Shown here one piece after another: positions 7,815 to 15,332 of a DNA stretch of 64,000 nucleotides. Positions within the stretch are counted from its first letter, which is position 1; every line of letters begins with the position of its first letter. The translations under genes were made by a program, and so were the position numbers. The DNA lies in contig NZ_FOAZ01000008.1 of the NCBI RefSeq assembly GCF_900109465.1, positions 1-64,000 on the forward strand, read 5' to 3'. Under the pieces are notes generated by a model. The model was not told where the DNA came from and searched no databases. It saw only the letters and a list, made by a program, of their open reading frames with translations. Origin of the DNA: Streptacidiphilus jiangxiensis (GTDB lineage: Bacteria > Actinomycetota > Actinomycetes > Streptomycetales > Streptomycetaceae).

Positions 7815-8501
7815 ATGAACGAGAACCAGACCGTCCGGCGCACGTCCGTCCGCCGCAACCGTGTCGCGGCCGCGGCGGCCTGCTTCGCCGCCGCACTGAT
7901 CACGGCCGGAGTCGTCGGCGTCCAGTCGGCCAGCGCGGACGGCGCGGACGGCGCGGCGAGTGCCACGCAGCACACCGCGGTCGCCACGCCCGGACTCGGC
8001 TCCGCCGCGCTCGTCCAGAGCGAGGACTTCCTGCGGGGCGTGAAGCCGGCCGGCGCGACCGTCACACTGACCGGACGTCAGGGGCTTTCCGCGTGCTCGG
8101 GCGAGGAGACGATGCACGACCTGACCAAGGGCAAGGCCACCGCGTACGCGTCGGTGACCTGGACCTTCGGCACCGACGGTCTGCTGACCGAGTCGGCCGC
8201 GAGCGCCCCTTCCGGGAGCACGGCGGCCACGTGGGAGAAGCAGCTTGTCGCGCTCGTCCAGGACTGCCAGGACGAGCCCGCCGGCCACTGGCACTACGGC
8301 GCGGCCCACACCCTGACGCTCCCCGGCGGCACCGGGCGCTGGTACCCGTCCGTCAACGGCGACGGCAGGGCCTCCGGCGGCGTCGCGATCCTGCGCAGCG
8401 GCACCAGGGTCGCCATCGTCGAGCTCACCGGCCGGCCCGCCGACGGCCCGGCCTCCGTCAAGGCCATCGCCACCGCGGCACTGAACCGCCTCCCCTCCTG
8501 A
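7815..8501 (+). CDS. Secreted PknH-sensor-like protein
   Basis: A 228-residue exported protein. The signal peptide is basic (TVRRTSVRRNRV) then hydrophobic (AAAAACFAAALITAGVVGV), cleaved near QSASADG. The mature part has the PknH-like sensor pattern: SACSGEE, a second cysteine in QDCQDEPAGHWHYG, then TLTLPGGTGRWYPS and SGGVAILRSGTRVAIVELTG, with a final helix IATAALNRL. The two cysteines match those in the upstream neighbour and probably form a disulfide. AGGGGGAG precedes the ATG by 3-8 nt. It has its own upstream block, shared with the L,D-transpeptidase gene, so it is likely part of the same sigma regulon. Confidence 0.8.
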   Translation: MNENQTVRRTSVRRNRVAAAAACFAAALITAGVVGVQSASADGADGAASATQHTAVATPGLGSAALVQSEDFLRGVKPAGATVTLTGRQGLSACSGEETMHDLTKGKATAYASVTWTFGTDGLLTESAASAPSGSTAATWEKQLVALVQDCQDEPAGHWHYGAAHTLTLPGGTGRWYPSVNGDGRASGGVAILRSGTRVAIVELTGRPADGPASVKAIATAALNRLPS

Positions 8502-8611
8502 ACCGCCCCCAGGAGGCGGCCTGTGGGTCCACGCCGCCGCCCTCCTCGTGCATCGTCCTCGACTGGAGGAGGGGCAGCAGCGTTCGGCCCCCGGTTGGTG
8601 ACTTCGCCGCG

Positions 8612-8649
8612 GAGGAGGACCCGGACGCGCGTGCGTCCGGGTCCTCCTC
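8612..8649. terminator. Strong bidirectional hairpin terminator
   Basis: A perfect 17-bp stem beginning GAGGAGGACCCGGACGC around a GCGT loop, between the convergent genes ending at 8501 and 8724. Symmetry and position suit termination from both sides. Confidence 0.88.
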
Positions 8650-8723
8650 GTTGCCTGGGCGGGGACGGGGGGACGGGTGTCAGGACCCGCAGTTCGAAGG
8701 CGCCAGCCCGCCGGGGCGTGGGA

Positions 8724-9365
8724 TCAGCCCTCGCCGATGTCGACCTGGGAGGAGGGGAAGCAGGCCGGGGCCGGGTTGGTCAGCATGACGGCGAGGCTTC
8801 CGACGGACCTGTGGAGTGCGCCTGGCGGCGCTTCGTCGACGACCAGCAGGGTGTCGCCGTGCGGGACGGCGCCCGGGTCGAGCAGGGCGACGCGGCCGTT
8901 CTTCGGGTCAAGGGACATCACCTGGCCGAGGTGGCTGGTGTCGACCGGGGTGACCTTGGCGGGGCAGGTGGCCGAGGGGGACAGGACGACGGCGGGCAGC
9001 CCCGCTCGGCGCAGCGCGGCCTGGAGCCCGGAGAGCTTCGTGCCGGTGATCTCGAGGGCGACGACGTGGCCGGGGCGGACCGTCACGGTGTAGCCGACAT
9101 CGCCGAGGGCAGGCGCGGAGTTGCTGTTCCCGGCCGACGGGGAGGCCGGCGCCGCGTGGGGAGTGGCAGGGGCGGTGCCGGTGTGGGTGCCCAGGACGAC
9201 GGCGGTGACGGCGGCGGCCAGGCCGAGCGAGGTGACCGCGATACGCCCGGTGTGGCGCGGCCGGACGGGCGTCGGGGAGAGGACGGGCCGGGCTGCGGCA
9301 CGGGCGGCCAGCTCGTCCCCGAGTCGCTGCCGGAAGTTCACGGGAGTGTCCATGGGGGTGTTCAC
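8724..9365 (-). CDS. Membrane-anchored protein coupled to ECF sigma factor (possible anti-sigma)
   Basis: A 213-residue protein with a short cytoplasmic part (RQRLGDELAARAAARPVLSP), one transmembrane helix (IAVTSLGLAAAVTAVVLG, about 42-60) and an outer domain of about 150 residues. The start overlaps the sigma factor stop by 4 nt (ATGA), so the pair is co-translated. This is the gene order of sigma/anti-sigma pairs, but no ZAS zinc motif (HxxxCxxC) is present in the short cytoplasmic part. It may be a non-zinc anti-sigma factor or a sensor. The outer domain (VTVRPGHVVALEITGTKLSG) is not one I recognise. Confidence 0.65.
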   Translation of the reverse strand: MNTPMDTPVNFRQRLGDELAARAAARPVLSPTPVRPRHTGRIAVTSLGLAAAVTAVVLGTHTGTAPATPHAAPASPSAGNSNSAPALGDVGYTVTVRPGHVVALEITGTKLSGLQAALRRAGLPAVVLSPSATCPAKVTPVDTSHLGQVMSLDPKNGRVALLDPGAVPHGDTLLVVDEAPPGALHRSVGSLAVMLTNPAPACFPSSQVDIGEG

Positions 9366-9940
9366 GAGGCGGCCTCCAGAAGGGTGTTCAGGGACGGGCC
9401 GGCCTGCGGGGTGACGCTCTTCAGCGCCTTGCGAGCCCGGTGCAGGCGCATCCGCGCGGTGGCGGCGCTGATCCCCAGCGCCTGGGCGGCCTCACGGATG
9501 GTCAGCCCGTCGACCGCGACCAGGTCCAGTACGGCGCGCAAGGGTTCGGACAACGCCGCATGCAGCCCGGTCAACTCCCGAGCGGCGCGGGCCGCGTCGA
9601 TGCGGGACTCGATCGCGGCGACGTCCTGCTCGTCGAGCATCCGGTGGCCGGCGATCCGGGAGACGGCGCGCCGCTCCCGGGCGCTGCCGCGGAAGTGGGT
9701 GGCCAGGACGTTGCGGGCGATGCCGTAGAGCCAGGCGGCGGGCGTGCCGCGCCGGGCGTCGTAGCTCTCCACCTGTTCCAGCGCGGTCAGGAAGATGTCC
9801 GCGGTCAGGTCGGCTGCCAGATGCACGTTGTCGGTACGTCGGGTGACGAAGCCGAGGATCGCGGCGAAGTTCTGCTCGTAGAACTCGGCGAAGCCGGATG
9901 GGTCCGGCACAGGTGGGGCTATCGGGTGCTCCGTGGGCAC
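9362..9940 (-). CDS. ECF RNA polymerase sigma factor
   Basis: A 192-residue sigma factor with region 2 (FAEFYEQNFAAILGFVTRRT, AADLTADIFLTALE, WLYGIARNVLATHFR, about 16-88) and region 4 (GLTIREAAQALGISAATARM, about 143-175). It starts at GTG 9940 with AAGGAG 5 nt upstream. It forms a two-gene operon with the membrane protein at 8724. The divergent region to 10119 holds no unmistakable ECF promoter, so autoregulation is possible but not shown. Confidence 0.9.
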   Translation of the reverse strand: MPTEHPIAPPVPDPSGFAEFYEQNFAAILGFVTRRTDNVHLAADLTADIFLTALEQVESYDARRGTPAAWLYGIARNVLATHFRGSARERRAVSRIAGHRMLDEQDVAAIESRIDAARAARELTGLHAALSEPLRAVLDLVAVDGLTIREAAQALGISAATARMRLHRARKALKSVTPQAGPSLNTLLEAAS

Positions 9941-10106
9941 GGACGCTCCTTGGGACGAACGAGTGACTGCTTACGTCTCTACTTGGCTCCGGCGCCGAAA
10001 AGCGTCACATGATCCCATCGGTGGCCGCCCGGAGATCGGCCACTCGGGGGAGTCGCATCCGCCTTGCGCGTCTCGGTGCCCCGAGGTCTCGGTGGGGGTG
10101 CCTCGG

Positions 10107-10112
10107 TAGAGT
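10107..10112 (+). promoter_or_regulatory. -10 element TAGAGT implying a leaderless mRNA
   Basis: TAGAGT matches the actinobacterial TANNNT -10 consensus and ends 6 nt before the ATG at 10119, so transcription should begin at or next to the start codon. No Shine-Dalgarno sequence is present, which agrees with leaderless translation. No clear -35 is seen. Confidence 0.45.
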
Positions 10113-10118
10113 CCCGCC

Positions 10119-10811
10119 ATGACCGCGACCTTCACCGATGCCTTCCTCCTCGTCGCCGAACGCCATGCCGCGTGGGGAGCCGAGCAACTCGAGGCGCTCG
10201 GGCGGGTGTTGCCCGAGGGGCCGTGGACGGCGGACCTGGAGCAGTGCACCTACCAGTCCGGCGGCCGGACAGTACGGGTCGGCCTCCTTGGTTCGTACGA
10301 CCTGTCCGAGCGGAGTTGGCTCTGGGCCTGGGCCAATCCCGGCCTGCAGGGCAGCGCGGTGGTGGCGGCCAGCGAGCGGATCGCCGACTTCGGGCGGCGC
10401 AACGGCGTCCCCGAGCTCCGGACCGAGGGCGTGGACCTGTCGGGCTTCGGCGACCCCCGCCGGGCCGCCGAGGCGCTCGCCTTCGTCGGGATGGGCGTGC
10501 TCGGCGCCCCGGGCTACATCGGTCAGTCGGCCGGTCCCGAGACCCGGGTCTACTTCGCCCCCGACGACCCGCAGATCCCGCGTGCGAACCTCGACCCGAT
10601 CACCATGCCGCGCTTCCTGATGACCGGCGCGGGACTGTTCGGACGTTCCGCGCGCGAGGTGGTGAGCGGCTACTTCGCCGACCACGGCGTGCCCGTCGAC
10701 GTGGCCGCCGACCGGATCCGCGCCCACCTGCCCGACGGCCGGGTGGCCGAGGTCGGCTTCGACGCGTACGGGCGGATCGCCGGGATCAGCGCCACGGCGA
10801 ACGGGCACTGA
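10119..10811 (+). CDS. Conserved hypothetical protein (DUF6882-like)
   Basis: A 230-residue soluble protein with no signal peptide. Features include ATFTDAFLLVAERHAAWGAE at the start, a duplicated beta pattern (VGLLGSYDLSERSWLWAWANP; RVYFAPDDPQIPR) and GVPELRTEGVDLSGFGDPRR. The LGSYDxxxxSWLWAWxNP motif recalls the family now labelled DUF6882; I am not certain of the number. No function is known. It is probably translated from a leaderless transcript. It converges on the M20 peptidase gene; the 184 bp between them holds only short G-rich repeats (GAGGGGGCAGT twice near 10863). Confidence 0.6.
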   Translation: MTATFTDAFLLVAERHAAWGAEQLEALGRVLPEGPWTADLEQCTYQSGGRTVRVGLLGSYDLSERSWLWAWANPGLQGSAVVAASERIADFGRRNGVPELRTEGVDLSGFGDPRRAAEALAFVGMGVLGAPGYIGQSAGPETRVYFAPDDPQIPRANLDPITMPRFLMTGAGLFGRSAREVVSGYFADHGVPVDVAADRIRAHLPDGRVAEVGFDAYGRIAGISATANGH

Positions 10812-10995
10812 ACCTCACCCCGGGTGGCGGCGGGTGCGCCAGAAGGCGAGGGTCGCCACGGCGAGGGGGCAGTGAGGGGGCAGTGAGGGGCACCGAGGTG
10901 TGGGTCGGTGCCTGGTCGTGGGAGCGGATCACGGTCGGGGCGGCGATCTGCCGTGCTCCCCGGCCATCCATCGGTCCGGGGCGTGCTACGAGGGC

Positions 10996-12204
10996 TCAGC
11001 CGGTTCCCAGGTGGGTGATCAGCGCGGCCAGCAGGGTGGTGCGGGGGACGACACTGGTCAGGTCGAGCCACTCGGCGGGGCTGTGGTCGCCGCCGCCGAT
11101 CGGGCCGAGGCCGTCCAGGACGGGCACGTGGAGGGAGGCGAGATTGGCGTCGGCCGCCCCTCCGGTGGCGACCGCGGTGACGTCGAACCCGAGCTCGGCG
11201 GCGATCTGCCGGGCCTGGGCCACCATGCCCGCGACCTCGTCCGTGGGCGCCATCGGCGGCCATGCGGCGGGCCGGTGGATCGTCACCGAGGTGCCGGGGA
11301 CGACGGGGTGCGCGGCGAGTGACTCGACGGCGGCGAGGGCGGCCTCCATCTCGTCGGTGGTGGTGGCGCGGACCTCCAGCTCCAGGCGGGCCTCGGCGCA
11401 GACCACGTTGGTGCGTGAACCGGCCTGCACCACACCGACGTTGACGGTGACGCCGGGCCACTGACCGTTGAGCCCCTGGAGGCCGGTGATCAGGTGGGCG
11501 GCGGTGAGCGCCGCATTGGCGCCGCGCTCCGGTTCGATGCCGGAGTGCGCGGCCCGGCCGCTGACGGTGAGGTGCAGGTCGGCGATGCCCTTGCGGGCCT
11601 GGACCAGATCGCCGTTCTCCCGGGCCGCCTCCAGGCAGAGCGCGTAGTCGGCCTCGACGGCCAGCGCCTCGATGGTCGGGCGGCCGGCGTCCGAGCTGAT
11701 CTCCTCGTCCGGGGTCAGCAGGAACACCAGCTCCGCATACGGGTGCCGGCCGGTGTCGGAGATGGCCGCGGCGGCGGTGATGCCGGCGAGCAGACCGCCC
11801 TTGTCGTCCGTGACGCCCGGGCCGTAGGCGATGCCGTCCACGATCCGCAGCGGCCGGGCGGCGGCCGTGCCGTCGTCGTAGACGGTGTCCAGATGGGCGA
11901 GTAGCAGGATCCGGCGCCCGTGCGGGAGGTCGCCCCGGCGCCGGGCCACCACGATGTCGCCCAGAGGCCGGCCGTCGTCGGCCCGGGCGGGGGTGCGGGT
12001 GACCGTGAAGCCGAGCGAGGTGAGCCGGTCGGCGCAGAGGTCGGCGGCGCGGTTGACGCCGTCGGCGTTCCAGCTGCCGCAGTCGATCGAGACCAGTTCG
12101 GCGAGGTCGGTCAGGAAGTCGTCGTAGCGGGCCCGTACATGGGTCTGGAGCACGTGGGTGGAGGACAGGCCGGTGGCGCACCCGAGGTGCGCGGGGGCGC
12201 TCAC
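10996..12204 (-). CDS. M20-family metallopeptidase (ArgE/carboxypeptidase G2-like)
   Basis: A 402-residue zinc peptidase or deacylase. Metal ligands appear in order: LLAHLDTVYDDG (His-x-Asp), GPGVTDDKGGLLAG (bridging Asp), LLTPDEEISS (catalytic Glu-Glu), LCLEAARENGD, and a final His in GGGDHSPAEWLDL. The dimerisation domain starts near GRAAHSGIEPERGANAA. It should remove an acyl or C-terminal glutamate-like group from a small amide. The start is GTG 12204, which overlaps the stop of the 47-codon small ORF (TGTGA), indicating translational coupling. It lies downstream of an RpiR-family regulator on the same strand. Confidence 0.9.
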   Translation of the reverse strand: MSAPAHLGCATGLSSTHVLQTHVRARYDDFLTDLAELVSIDCGSWNADGVNRAADLCADRLTSLGFTVTRTPARADDGRPLGDIVVARRRGDLPHGRRILLLAHLDTVYDDGTAAARPLRIVDGIAYGPGVTDDKGGLLAGITAAAAISDTGRHPYAELVFLLTPDEEISSDAGRPTIEALAVEADYALCLEAARENGDLVQARKGIADLHLTVSGRAAHSGIEPERGANAALTAAHLITGLQGLNGQWPGVTVNVGVVQAGSRTNVVCAEARLELEVRATTTDEMEAALAAVESLAAHPVVPGTSVTIHRPAAWPPMAPTDEVAGMVAQARQIAAELGFDVTAVATGGAADANLASLHVPVLDGLGPIGGGDHSPAEWLDLTSVVPRTTLLAALITHLGTG

Positions 12205-12344
12205 AGGGCCTTCGCCGGGGCCTCGTCGTACTGGCCCGCCTCTCCCGGTGACTCCCACCGTGCCGGAGGACCTGATCGCGCCGGTAGCGCGTCGTGGAAG
12301 GACCGGTCGGTGCCGACGCGTCGGGTCGGGGGGATTGTGGACAT
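12201..12344 (-). CDS. 47-residue small ORF coupled to the M20 peptidase
   Basis: The ATG at 12344 has a textbook ribosome-binding site (AAGGAG, then 7 nt) and its TGA overlaps the GTG of the peptidase gene. The peptide begins STIPPTRRVGTDRSF and ends EAGQYDEAPAKAL. It has no signal peptide, cysteine or membrane segment, and I recognise no family. The position between an RpiR-controlled site and the peptidase suggests a translational leader, a small partner or substrate of the peptidase, or an eroded N-terminus. The good ribosome-binding site and exact stop/start overlap argue that it is translated. Confidence 0.6.
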   Translation of the reverse strand: MSTIPPTRRVGTDRSFHDALPARSGPPARWESPGEAGQYDEAPAKAL

Positions 12345-12422
12345 GGCTGTCTCCTTGCCGCCGCGAGGGGGAGGGGCGGCGATAGAGATACAAATTACAT
12401 AAGCTCGCCAATCTTCGATAGA

Positions 12423-12438
12423 TGTAACAGACGTTTCA
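12423..12438. promoter_or_regulatory. Probable RpiR operator upstream of small ORF/peptidase
   Basis: TGTAACAGACGTTTCA lies in an AT-rich gap 79 bp upstream of the small ORF start. It matches the site at 13360-13375 at 13 of 16 positions and has the arm-N6-arm shape (TGTAA/TTTCA) expected for a dimeric regulator. Probably bound by the RpiR-type protein encoded just upstream. Confidence 0.6.
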
Positions 12439-12478
12439 ATGCCGGGATGCGCCGACCCGACTCCCCGCGGGGGCCGGT

Positions 12479-13348
12479 TCAGAAGAGGGAGAGCTCCTGG
12501 GTCGCCTGCTCCCCGGCGGCCATGCGGGCGGTCGCCACCTCGCCGAGGGAGGCGAGAACGCCTGCGACGACGGTCTCCAGCACGGCCATGGCCGGCACCA
12601 GCGTGTCGTAGGGCGAGGGAGAGGTGACCACGGTCGGCAGTACCACCTGCGCCACCTCGGCGACCGGGGACAGCCAGGTGTCGGTCACCAGGACGACGGT
12701 GGCCCCGCGCGTGTGCGCCGCGGTGGCGAGTTTCAGCGTGGCGGACTCGTAGCGCCGGATGTCCAGGGCCACGACGACGTCCCGTCGGCCCAGCTCCGCC
12801 AGCATGGCGACGCGTGGGGCGGGCGCCTCGGGCAGCACGCGGCAGTCGGCCCGCATCTGCATCAGGTGCAGGCAGAGGTAGGACGCCAGCGCGTTGGTGA
12901 ACCGCCCGCCCACCACGGTGATCCGGCGGGACGTGTCGGCGACCAGGGCGATCGCCCGGTCCATCTCGTCCTGCGGCAGCGTCCGGAAGGTCTCCGCGAC
13001 CGAGCTGCTGAACACCCGCCCACTACGGGCCAGCAACCCGCCCTCGGCCTCGGCCTGTTCGGCGAACTCCGCCGACCCGTACAGGCTCAGCGGCGAGGCC
13101 TCCCGCTCCTCCAGCTCGTCCCGCAGCGCCTGCTGGAACTCCGGGTAACCGCGAAACCCGAGCCGCTGGGCGAACCGCACCACCGTCGGCGCACTCACCC
13201 CGGCCCGCTCGGCCAGCCTGGCCACGGTCTCGAATCCGGCCACCGGATACGCAGCGAGCAGCACCCGCGCGACCTTCCGCTCCGCCGGGCTGAACTCCCC
13301 GAGGCGAAGCCGCACGGCCTCGCCCACACCCCCGGGTGCCGGTTGCAC
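12479..13348 (-). CDS. MurR/RpiR-family transcriptional regulator
   Basis: A 289-residue regulator with an N-terminal RpiR helix-turn-helix domain (LGEFSPAERKVARVLLAAYP, then LAERAGVSAPTVVRFAQRLG, residues about 1-77) and a C-terminal SIS phosphosugar-binding domain (RRITVVGGRFTNALASYLCL, VVALDIRRYESATLKLATAA, residues about 125-255). The start is GTG 13348 with AGGAGG 6 nt upstream. Members of the family respond to phosphorylated sugars or related metabolites. It carries an operator-like site across its own leader and a second one in front of the small ORF/peptidase pair, pointing to autoregulation plus control of the peptidase. Confidence 0.9.
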   Translation of the reverse strand: MQPAPGGVGEAVRLRLGEFSPAERKVARVLLAAYPVAGFETVARLAERAGVSAPTVVRFAQRLGFRGYPEFQQALRDELEEREASPLSLYGSAEFAEQAEAEGGLLARSGRVFSSSVAETFRTLPQDEMDRAIALVADTSRRITVVGGRFTNALASYLCLHLMQMRADCRVLPEAPAPRVAMLAELGRRDVVVALDIRRYESATLKLATAAHTRGATVVLVTDTWLSPVAEVAQVVLPTVVTSPSPYDTLVPAMAVLETVVAGVLASLGEVATARMAAGEQATQELSLF

Positions 13349-13359
13349 GGGCCACCTCC

Positions 13360-13375
13360 TGAAATGGACGTTTCA
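13360..13375. promoter_or_regulatory. Probable RpiR autoregulatory operator
   Basis: TGAAATGGACGTTTCA has perfect TGAAA/TTTCA arms around 6 bp and touches the AGGAGG ribosome-binding site of the RpiR gene. It is nearly the same as the site at 12423. Binding here would block its own expression. Confidence 0.65.
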
Positions 13376-13544
13376 TCCTAGCGATCGGCAGGCCCCACCT
13401 GGAACGCCGTGCCGCCGTACGGCCGCGGGGCGAGCGGAGGGGCCGGGAACGGCGGAGGGGCCGGAAACAGCTGCAGGCGCCCCCGTGCGAGTGAGGCGCG
13501 GTGCTTGCGTAAGGTTTGCTCACCAGAACGGGGTGGAGGAGCAG

Positions 13545-14195
13545 ATGACATTCCCGGTGCGACGCACGGCGGCCGCGGCGGTTGCCGCCGTGGCCTGGAT
13601 CGGTCTCACCGCCTGCAACGGCTCCGGTCACCCGGCGAGCGCGGCGTCGACGTCGGTGTCGGTGGCGGCCGCGGGTACCGCCTCCTCCTCGCCGGGCCCG
13701 ACCGCTGCGGGGACTGCGGCGACCGCGACGGCCGGAGCGGCTGTTCCCTCCGCTGCGTCGGCATCGGTAGCGGCATCGGTAGCGGTCTCGGTGTCGGCAT
13801 CCGCGGCGGCACCGACCACGGCGGGCGCGTCCCATGCGGCCGCCGTCGCCACCCCCGCGAGCTGCCAGAACCTGTCCGTCCCGAGCGGCGTCAAGTCGGC
13901 CGTGGTGCAGACCTGGGCGAACGCCAAGGGCATCGCCCACATCCAGCCAAGGCCCGGCGGCTTCTACTACGGCAGCTGTGGCACCACCCTGTACGCCGCC
14001 GCGCGCTTCGAGGCCGGCCCCGGTGCGACCAGCCGTGATCTGGTCCAACTGCAGGACGAGGGAACCGTGCTGCAGTTCTTCCGGTTCACCCCGAGCGCAG
14101 GCTGGGCGTTCGTCGGGTCCGACTCCTATCCGCCCACGGGCGACTGCGCCGCGTTTGCCCCCGCCGCTCTCGCGCGGCAGTGGCACTGCTCGTGA
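13545..14195 (+). CDS. Lipoprotein with Ala/Ser-rich linker
   Basis: A 216-residue exported protein: signal TFPVRRTAAAAVAAVAWI followed by lipobox GLTAC, then about 90 residues of Ala/Ser/Thr/Val low-complexity linker built from imperfect DNA repeats, and a folded C-terminal domain of about 105 residues. That domain has four cysteines (ASCQNL, YGSCGTT, TGDCAAF, QWHCS), which suggests two disulfides. ATG 13545 is chosen because GGAGGA lies 5 nt upstream; the frame is open further but without a site. Family not recognised. Upstream 13434-13468 holds a 17-bp direct repeat (GCGGAGGGGCCGG-AAC) of unknown role. Confidence 0.7.
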   Translation: MTFPVRRTAAAAVAAVAWIGLTACNGSGHPASAASTSVSVAAAGTASSSPGPTAAGTAATATAGAAVPSAASASVAASVAVSVSASAAAPTTAGASHAAAVATPASCQNLSVPSGVKSAVVQTWANAKGIAHIQPRPGGFYYGSCGTTLYAAARFEAGPGATSRDLVQLQDEGTVLQFFRFTPSAGWAFVGSDSYPPTGDCAAFAPAALARQWHCS

Positions 14196-14307
14196 CCGCC
14201 GGACCGGTCATGGATGGCCGGTGCCCTGACCTGTCGTTCCGCTCTCCCGTCGGTGATGCTCGGACCTACCTGGACGAGGCGAATCACCGAGGAGAGGCGG
14301 CCGACCC

Positions 14308-14538
14308 ATGGCCTACCGGAACTGGTGCGGGGAGTGCGGCTTCAAGTCCTCCTGGGGCGCGCAGTCGCAGAGTGAGCAGCAACTGATCGAGCACTACCGC
14401 GTCCAGCACCCCGGCATCCTGCCGGGTGGACAGGTCGAGACGAACCAGAAGAACCCGGGCGGTGGTGGTCTCGGCTGCCTGCCGCTCATCGGCATCGCCT
14501 TCCTGGTGCTGCTCCTGGCAGCCTCCTGCCACCACTGA
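14308..14538 (+). CDS. Small zinc-ribbon membrane protein
   Basis: A 76-residue protein. The N-terminal part has a C-x2-C pair (NWCGECGFKSSW) and a later H-x4-H (IEHYRVQHPG), a plausible zinc finger of C2H2 type. A Gly-rich hinge and a C-terminal transmembrane helix (LPLIGIAFLVLLLAASC) follow. GGAGAGG precedes the ATG by 11 nt. Possibly a membrane-tethered nucleic-acid or protein-binding finger; the function is unknown. It stands alone and is convergent with the SDR gene. Confidence 0.65.
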   Translation: MAYRNWCGECGFKSSWGAQSQSEQQLIEHYRVQHPGILPGGQVETNQKNPGGGGLGCLPLIGIAFLVLLLAASCHH

Positions 14539-14569
14539 ACGGGCACCGAACGGGCGCCGAACGGGCGCC
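14537..14569. repeat. 11-bp tandem repeat, three copies
   Basis: GAACGGGCACC followed by GAACGGGCGCC twice, starting in the stop codon of the zinc-ribbon gene and filling most of the gap to the SDR gene. No hairpin of note forms. Confidence 0.7.
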
Positions 14570-14582
14570 GGATCGCCGGGCG

Positions 14583-15320
14583 TCACCAGGCGACGGGACC
14601 GAGACGGTCGACGAAGAGGCCGGTGGGGCCGTCGGGGGTGAGGGTGGCGAGGCGGACGATCGGATCGGCGCCCTCGGCGGCGGTCAGTTGGCCGGTGTGG
14701 TGGTTCATGTCGGTCGCCGCGAACGTGTGGTGGGCGACCTCGCCGGGGGTGGCGAGGTTGAACTTCACGCGCGGAAGGGCCTGGGCGTAGCGGACGGTGA
14801 CCATGTTGAGGGCCGCCTTCGAAGACGTGTACGCGAGCTCGTGCATCGTCGAGATGGGCTGCTGGGGGTCGGTGACCACCGCGAAGGAGCCGCCCGCGCT
14901 GGTCACCATCACCACACGGGGGTTCTCCGCCGCCAACAGCAGCGGCAGGAAGGCGCGGGTGACCCGGACCGGGCCGTAGACGTTGGTGTCGTAGACGGAC
15001 TGGAGCTCCTCGGCGGTCGCGTCGGCGGGTGGGATCGCCCGGCCCGGCGTGCCGGCGTTGTTGACCAGGATGTCGAGCCGGTCCGTGTGTTCGCGCACCA
15101 GCGCCACGGCGGCGGCGACCGAGTCGTCCGAGGTCACGTCCAGCGGGACCAGGACCACGTCCCCGCCGTCGGCGGAGAGCTTGTCGACGGCGGCCCGGCC
15201 CCGGCCCTCGTCACGGGAGCCGAGGAAGACCCGTCGGCCCTGGTCGGCGAGCCGTCGGGCGGTCTCGAAACCGAGGCCCTTGTTGGCGCCGGTGATCAGT
15301 ACGGACTCTGTGGCGTTCAT
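14583..15320 (-). CDS. SDR-family oxidoreductase
   Basis: A 245-residue classical short-chain dehydrogenase/reductase. NAD(P)-binding TGANKGLGFE near residue 10, LDVTSDDS with the acidic loop, NNAGTPG, VTSAGGSFA with the catalytic Ser region, and YTSSKAALNM with the active-site Tyr-x3-Lys. Cofactor preference probably NADP because of GSRDEGRG after the second strand. It follows the SnoaL-like gene by 12 bp in the same direction, so the two form an operon divergent from the LysR regulator at 15929. Confidence 0.92.
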   Translation of the reverse strand: MNATESVLITGANKGLGFETARRLADQGRRVFLGSRDEGRGRAAVDKLSADGGDVVLVPLDVTSDDSVAAAVALVREHTDRLDILVNNAGTPGRAIPPADATAEELQSVYDTNVYGPVRVTRAFLPLLLAAENPRVVMVTSAGGSFAVVTDPQQPISTMHELAYTSSKAALNMVTVRYAQALPRVKFNLATPGEVAHHTFAATDMNHHTGQLTAAEGADPIVRLATLTPDGPTGLFVDRLGPVAW

Positions 15321-15332
15321 GCGGCTCTCCTG

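Noticed and set aside
12201..12411. Longer N-terminus of the M20 peptidase reaching back to 12411
   Set aside because: It gives an Arg/Pro-rich non-domain sequence and overlaps the well-initiated small ORF; GTG 12204 sits at a classic TGTGA coupling.
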